From the NCBI GenBank assembly GCA_028275265.1, contig JAPWUZ010000074.1:1-9981 (forward strand): a stretch of 9,981 bases of DNA, read 5' to 3'. Origin of the DNA: Armatimonadota bacterium. Its GTDB lineage: Bacteria > Armatimonadota > HRBIN16. Numbering within the stretch: the stretch's first letter is position 1; every line of letters starts with the position of its first letter. Below the pieces are notes generated by a model. It saw only the letters and a program-made list of their open reading frames with translations. It ran no database searches and was not told where the DNA came from. Of this stretch, positions 6,217-9,981 are shown piece after piece. A program made the translations under genes and the position numbers.

Positions 6217-6744
6217 TCACTCGAACTTATCCGCCTGGAACCGCTCCACCGAGAACGACTCGCCGGGTGCGATGCCCGCCTTCATGCAGGCAATCTGCAA
6301 CTGCTTCTCGACGGTGTCTACCTCCGGCAAATCGGGTAGCAGCAGACCACGACGCCCGTCCTCCGTGTACACGATAACCCCGTACACGCGTGGGTCGAGC
6401 TCCTCCATCGATTGCACCGGTTCGGGCGGATGCAGCACGTATACGGTGTACTCCAGATCGTGCAACTCCGACACGTCCACCGGCGGGAAGCGCGGGTCCT
6501 TCAGCGCCGCATCCAGTGCAACCGCGATGATTTCCCTGCCGATGTCGGGATGTAGCGGACGCAGAGTTCCAATGCAGCCCCTCAGCTGCCCATCCGAAGT
6601 ATGTATGGAGACGAAGACGCCCTGCCACTTCTCTGTCGGAGGTGGCGGCAAATCGGAAGGTGGCTCGATGATTTCCCTGTCTCGCAAGAAATGCTCCACG
6701 GCGTCACGCGCCAGTTGCACGTAGGGATGATGTTCTTTTCCCAT
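6217..6744 (-). CDS. AMMECR1 domain protein
   Basis: This 175-residue protein is essentially one AMMECR1 domain, a fold found in all domains of life whose biochemical role is not settled. The family hallmark LRGCIG is at 54-59, preceded by the strand GVFVSIHT and followed by DPRFPPV at 83-89, LEYTVYVL at 97-104 and RGLLLPDLPEVDT at 132-144 before IACMKAGI. In many prokaryotes this domain occurs beside Memo and radical SAM proteins (the AmmeMemoRadiSam set), but neither is in this window. The frame stays open upstream to 6990, but that region overlaps plsY and has no family similarity. The ATG at 6744-6742 is chosen because GGGGGAG (6757-6751) lies 6 bp before it and the product then has the usual length. 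Its A is the last base of the plsY stop codon (TAATG), implying coupled translation. Confidence 0.9.
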   Translation of the reverse strand: MGKEHHPYVQLARDAVEHFLRDREIIEPPSDLPPPPTEKWQGVFVSIHTSDGQLRGCIGTLRPLHPDIGREIIAVALDAALKDPRFPPVDVSELHDLEYTVYVLHPPEPVQSMEELDPRVYGVIVYTEDGRRGLLLPDLPEVDTVEKQLQIACMKAGIAPGESFSVERFQADKFE

Positions 6745-7367
6745 TAGCGTCTCCCCCAGAGATTCACTCGTGGTTCCGTGCCCGCCCGCAGACGCTGGAA
6801 GTTCGGACGGTGCTTCCAGGTAATCCACAACGCCGCGAGCAGAGCCGCTCCATGCACGATATCGTCTGTCTGGAAGACCCACATCCACACCAGCGGCAAG
6901 GACAGAGAGCCGAGAACAGAGGCGACTGACACATAGCGCGTCAGAAGCACCAGCACGCCCCACGTGGCAAATGCACAAAGCGATGCCCATGGTGAAAGCG
7001 CGAGGAATACGCCCAGACTGGTGGCGACCGCCCTGCCGCCCTTCCCGCGCAGGTACGGCGAAAAGCTATGTCCCACAATCGCGCCGATACCCGCCGAGAT
7101 GCCGTCCCAATCGAAAACGTTGCCCAGCAGGATAGGCACACTGCCTTTCGCGGTGTCCAGCAGAAAGACGAGAATGCCCGCTACCGGTCCCAATACGCGA
7201 TAGGCGTTGGTCGCGCCGATGTTGCCGCTGCCCACCTCGCGCAGGTCAACCCCTTTCCACAGTTTGGCAATCAGCCAGCCGAAGGGGATGCCGCCAATCA
7301 GGTACCCGACCAGCAGCGCCAGTCCGTAGTCCCTCGCGAACCATATCAGCAGGTCGGTCACAGACAT
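6744..7367 (-). CDS. plsY: Acyl-phosphate:glycerol-3-phosphate acyltransferase PlsY
   Basis: PlsY is the membrane enzyme that moves an acyl chain from acyl-phosphate, made by PlsX, to the sn-1 position of glycerol 3-phosphate, giving lysophosphatidic acid, the first step of phospholipid synthesis. The 207 residues carry all three conserved cytoplasmic motifs: SGNIGATN at 47-54, GHSFSPYLRGKGGRAVA at 99-115, and HRPNFQRLRAGTEPR at 186-200. Hydrophobic stretches near 14-34, 58-80, 89-100, 112-142 and 146-182 fit the family's five membrane helices. The ATG at 7367 is preferred over an in-frame TTG at 7382, because GGGGA (7380-7376) lies 8 bp before it and the gene then begins 4 bp after the glnE stop rather than overlapping it. 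It is translationally linked at its end to the AMMECR1 gene. Confidence 0.95.
   Translation of the reverse strand: MSVTDLLIWFARDYGLALLVGYLIGGIPFGWLIAKLWKGVDLREVGSGNIGATNAYRVLGPVAGILVFLLDTAKGSVPILLGNVFDWDGISAGIGAIVGHSFSPYLRGKGGRAVATSLGVFLALSPWASLCAFATWGVLVLLTRYVSVASVLGSLSLPLVWMWVFQTDDIVHGAALLAALWITWKHRPNFQRLRAGTEPRVNLWGRR
6751..6757 (-). promoter_or_regulatory. Ribosome binding site for the AMMECR1 gene, inside the end of plsY
   Basis: On the minus strand GGGGGAG precedes the ATG at 6744 by 6 bp. It decides the start against upstream in-frame codons that would overlap plsY by up to about 250 bp. Confidence 0.7.
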
Positions 7368-7371
7368 AAAA

Positions 7372-9981
7372 TCAGTCCCCAAACAGGTCGTGCTCTACCC
7401 ACCCTCTTACTTCGTGCATCAGCTGTTCGAACTCCTGCAACATCTGCGCCGGCTCTTCCCTGCCGAGTATGCGAGCCAGTACCCTCAGCTCCGCCTCATC
7501 GTCGGGTATCACATCGCGCGGCATACCGTGACGTAGGGTAAGTGCGTTACGTATGGTACTCCAGAGGGGGTAAGCCTCCGCCACGTTACGGCTGTCCGCT
7601 GGCGAGACCAGCGCAATCATTCGCAGGGCGTACAGGGCGGAGAGGGTACTGGTGTGACGCACGCTGCGGTGTTGTTTGCCCACCCGCAGCTGCCATGTCT
7701 GCACGGTGAACTCGATGTCCACCATACCGCCATGCCCCAGTTTCACATCGCGCCAGCGATACTCCGGTTTCAGCCGCTCATTTTCCACCCTGCGCTTGAT
7801 ATGGCGGATGGACTCCAGCTCCTCATCGCTCAGACCACGCGCATATACCACCTCGTCTTCCACCATCTGACGCCATCGCTCGCCTACCGTCGGGTTACCT
7901 GCTACGGAGCGCGCTTTGATCAGCGCCTGTCTCTCCCACGTTTCGCCGCGCGTGAGGTAGTACTGACGGTAATCGTCTACGGTGCGCACGATGGCTCCAA
8001 AACGTCCCTCCGGGCGCAGCCGGGCATCTACCTCCAGCGGCACGTCCTGCGCGCGCACCAATCGGCAGAGCTGCAGGAACTCCTCGCACATCTTTGCGGT
8101 AACCGCATACGCCTCAGAGTGAGGGACGGAGGCGGGATGTTCAAACACAAACAGGATATCCGCGTCGGAGGCATAACCGAGTTCCCATCCGCCCAGCTTG
8201 CCCATGCCGATAATCGCTACCGAGCGGAGCACCTCTTCCCATTGCGGGTTTTTTTCGATGGCGCTCGCCTGAACCATCTGCAGCACGCATTCCAGCACCG
8301 CTTCGGTCAGATTGGTCAGGTCTTTGGCGGTATCTACGCCGCGCGCCTCGCCCCACACATCTCGGGCGATAATACGCAGCCTCTCGCGTCGGATGAAAGA
8401 GGCTATCGTTTGCGCCGGTCGCTCCGGGTAGCCGCGCGGGGTGCCAGGGCGCAACTCTTCCGGCAAACCCAGCCGCTGGCGCAGGTCATACAGCATCTGC
8501 TCCCGCCCCTTGGGCTCATGCTCGATAATCTCCTCGCTGAAGAGGGTATCCAGCAACTCCTGATGGTTGCTGAGCAGGCGCATGGTGGGCGGACTGGCTC
8601 CCGCCAGCTCTACCAGCCTGCGCAGCACCTCCGGACTGTCTGCGAAAGCGGTGTACAGCTGCGCGCGGTTGGGTACCGCCAGCGCGAGGGTTTCAATGCC
8701 CAGCAGGGCGTCATCCGGTGATGGGCTGCGTGAGGCGTAGGTCATCAGCGCGGGCGCAATTCGCAGAAAGCTCTGGCGCATGGCTGGGCTGGCTGCGCCG
8801 TGAGTGATGGACTGGATGGCGGTAGCCTCTTCTATCCCCGCATCCGTGCCCATCAGCGGGATTTGCAACAGGCGCAAAGCCGCCTGCGGGTCGCGAAAGC
8901 CGTTTTGCTCCAGGTGCTGGCGCACTTTCTCCTGCGCCCTGGGGTCGTCGATAGCGCTCAGCAGGTCGCGCAGGGTGCTTTCCTGTTGCTGCATCACACG
9001 ATCGCCAGCTTCACCGTAGAAGACTCGCAGGAAGATTTCGCGCACCTGCGCGCGGACACGGTCATACGTTTCGCGGAAGTATTCGGCGTTTTCGAAGCCC
9101 ATGCGCCGCGCCAGCAGCTCCAGCTGCCGAGGGTCGGCAGGCAGCTTCTGGGTCTGCTGTTCATACAGTATCTGTAACCGATGCTCGACCGTGCGCAGAA
9201 AACAGTAGCTTTCCCGCAGGATGATGGCTTCCTCTGGGGTAAGGAACCCTTCCCGACGCAAACGTTGCAGTGCCTCCAGCGTGTTGCCCGTGCGCACCGA
9301 CGGATGCTGACCACCCACCAGCAATTGCAGCAACTGCACAGCGAACTCTATATCGCGGATGCCTCCCTCCCCGATTTTCACGTTGGTGTGCGTTTCGTCG
9401 GCGAGGGCGGCCTTTTGTTCCAAACGCCGTTTGTTGTGGCGGATGTCTTCCACCCATTCGGCGGGCACATAGCTTTGGTAGGTGTACTCCTCTGCCATGC
9501 GCACGAACGCCTCGCCCACACGGGGGTCGCCTGCGACAAAGCGCGCCTTAATCAACGCCTGTCGCTCCCATGTCTCCGCCCAGCTCTCGTAGTAGTTGCG
9601 GTAGCTGCTGAGCGAACGGCTGGGCGGACCGTATCTGCCCTCGGGGCGCAGGCGCAGGTCTACCCGAAAGACAAAGCCGCGCTCGGTGTTTCTCGCCAGC
9701 ACGTTGACTATCTCCTGCGCCAGACGCTCGGCGTACTGCGCGCCCGTCAGTTTGCCCGTCACACCCACTTCGTCATGATGCACGAAGATGAGGTCGATAT
9801 CGGAGGAATAGTTCAGCTCTCTGCCGCCCAGTTTGCCCATGCCAATAGCGGCGAAGGCGGGTGTGCCGTTCATCCCGTAGCGACCGGAGAGTTCCTCATG
9901 CGCTATCTCATAGGCTATCTGCACGCAGGCATCGGCGAAGTCGCTGAAAGCCTGCGCGACCTCCGGCAGGTCCAACACGCC
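7372..9981 (-). CDS. glnE: Bifunctional glutamine synthetase adenylyltransferase/adenylyl-removing enzyme, 5' end beyond the window
   Basis: GlnE attaches AMP to glutamine synthetase when nitrogen is plentiful and removes it when nitrogen is scarce, in response to PII protein and glutamine. About 869 codons are in the window; the frame is still open at the right edge. Numbering from the GTG at 9978, the N-terminal adenylyl-removing half has GMGKLGGRELNYSSDID with D60 and D62, and GEGGIRDIEF near 210. The C-terminal adenylylating half repeats this with GMGKLGGWELGYASDAD, D605 and D607, and GHGGMVDIEF near 755. Both metal-binding DxD pairs are intact, so both activities are expected. ETWERQALIKAR occurs in both halves. 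Compared with E. coli GlnE (about 946 residues, first DxD near 173), roughly 110 N-terminal residues are missing, so the GTG at 9978 is probably an internal valine. Its product implies a GS and PII system elsewhere in the genome. Confidence 0.96.
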   Translation of the reverse strand, partial: GVLDLPEVAQAFSDFADACVQIAYEIAHEELSGRYGMNGTPAFAAIGMGKLGGRELNYSSDIDLIFVHHDEVGVTGKLTGAQYAERLAQEIVNVLARNTERGFVFRVDLRLRPEGRYGPPSRSLSSYRNYYESWAETWERQALIKARFVAGDPRVGEAFVRMAEEYTYQSYVPAEWVEDIRHNKRRLEQKAALADETHTNVKIGEGGIRDIEFAVQLLQLLVGGQHPSVRTGNTLEALQRLRREGFLTPEEAIILRESYCFLRTVEHRLQILYEQQTQKLPADPRQLELLARRMGFENAEYFRETYDRVRAQVREIFLRVFYGEAGDRVMQQQESTLRDLLSAIDDPRAQEKVRQHLEQNGFRDPQAALRLLQIPLMGTDAGIEEATAIQSITHGAASPAMRQSFLRIAPALMTYASRSPSPDDALLGIETLALAVPNRAQLYTAFADSPEVLRRLVELAGASPPTMRLLSNHQELLDTLFSEEIIEHEPKGREQMLYDLRQRLGLPEELRPGTPRGYPERPAQTIASFIRRERLRIIARDVWGEARGVDTAKDLTNLTEAVLECVLQMVQASAIEKNPQWEEVLRSVAIIGMGKLGGWELGYASDADILFVFEHPASVPHSEAYAVTAKMCEEFLQLCRLVRAQDVPLEVDARLRPEGRFGAIVRTVDDYRQYYLTRGETWERQALIKARSVAGNPTVGERWRQMVEDEVVYARGLSDEELESIRHIKRRVENERLKPEYRWRDVKLGHGGMVDIEFTVQTWQLRVGKQHRSVRHTSTLSALYALRMIALVSPADSRNVAEAYPLWSTIRNALTLRHGMPRDVIPDDEAELRVLARILGREEPAQMLQEFEQLMHEVRGWVEHDLFGD

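Noticed and set aside
6745..6990. N-terminal extension of the AMMECR1 gene to a start at 6990
   Set aside because: The extra 82 residues overlap conserved PlsY sequence in another frame and do not belong to the domain. A good ribosome binding site and the expected length support the ATG at 6744.
7654..8721. 355-codon open frame on the plus strand opposite glnE
   Set aside because: It lies wholly within the conserved glnE coding sequence, has no recognisable motif and is His/Gln/Leu-rich in the manner of antisense frames.
9976..9978. GTG at 9978 as the true start of glnE
   Set aside because: The frame continues to the window edge, and the position of the first DxD motif shows that over 100 residues of the N-terminal domain are still missing.

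Overview
The window is gene-dense bacterial chromosome with moderately high GC by eye, and the genes are ordinary in type. It has nine protein-coding genes, one of them cut by the right edge. I see no tRNA, rRNA, CRISPR array, transposase or phage gene. The longest gap inside the window is 55 bp; 79 bp precede the first gene. The lineage cannot be fixed from these genes. Lipobox-type substrate-binding proteins, sugar phosphate isomerases and a full GlnE fit several free-living groups. Armatimonadota or a similar thermophile-rich phylum is my guess, held with low confidence.

Left part, plus strand (80-4305). A lipoprotein sugar-binding protein of the periplasmic-binding type I class is followed by a TIM-barrel sugar phosphate isomerase/epimerase, an atypical extended SDR (NAD-dependent epimerase/dehydratase fold) and a GT4 glycosyltransferase. 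Gaps are 28, 55 and 21 bp. The first two, and perhaps the third, look like a carbohydrate or polyol uptake and conversion operon. The transporter permease and ATPase that would partner the binding protein are not in the window. The glycosyltransferase may simply be co-transcribed. Upstream of the first gene lie a hairpin and a short odd-centred inverted repeat.

Middle, plus strand (4353-6195). A FtsX/MacB-type ABC permease and its LolD/MacB-type ATPase are separated by 4 bp. They appear to have their own promoter, whose -10 box sits so close to the permease start codon that the message may be leaderless. No membrane-fusion protein accompanies them.

Right part, minus strand (9981-6217). In transcription order there are glnE (glutamine synthetase adenylyltransferase/adenylyl-removing enzyme, 5' end outside the window), plsY (glycerol-3-phosphate acyltransferase) and an AMMECR1-domain protein. 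The glnE-plsY gap is 4 bp, and plsY and the AMMECR1 gene share one base in a TAATG junction, so this is almost certainly one operon. It combines nitrogen control, phospholipid synthesis and a conserved protein of unsettled function. The two strands converge over a 21-bp gap with no recognisable terminator.

I did not find a convincing new system. The observations most worth checking are the SDR that lacks the usual catalytic lysine, the probable leaderless promoter, the glnE-plsY-AMMECR1 coupling, and the structured leader of the binding-protein gene.
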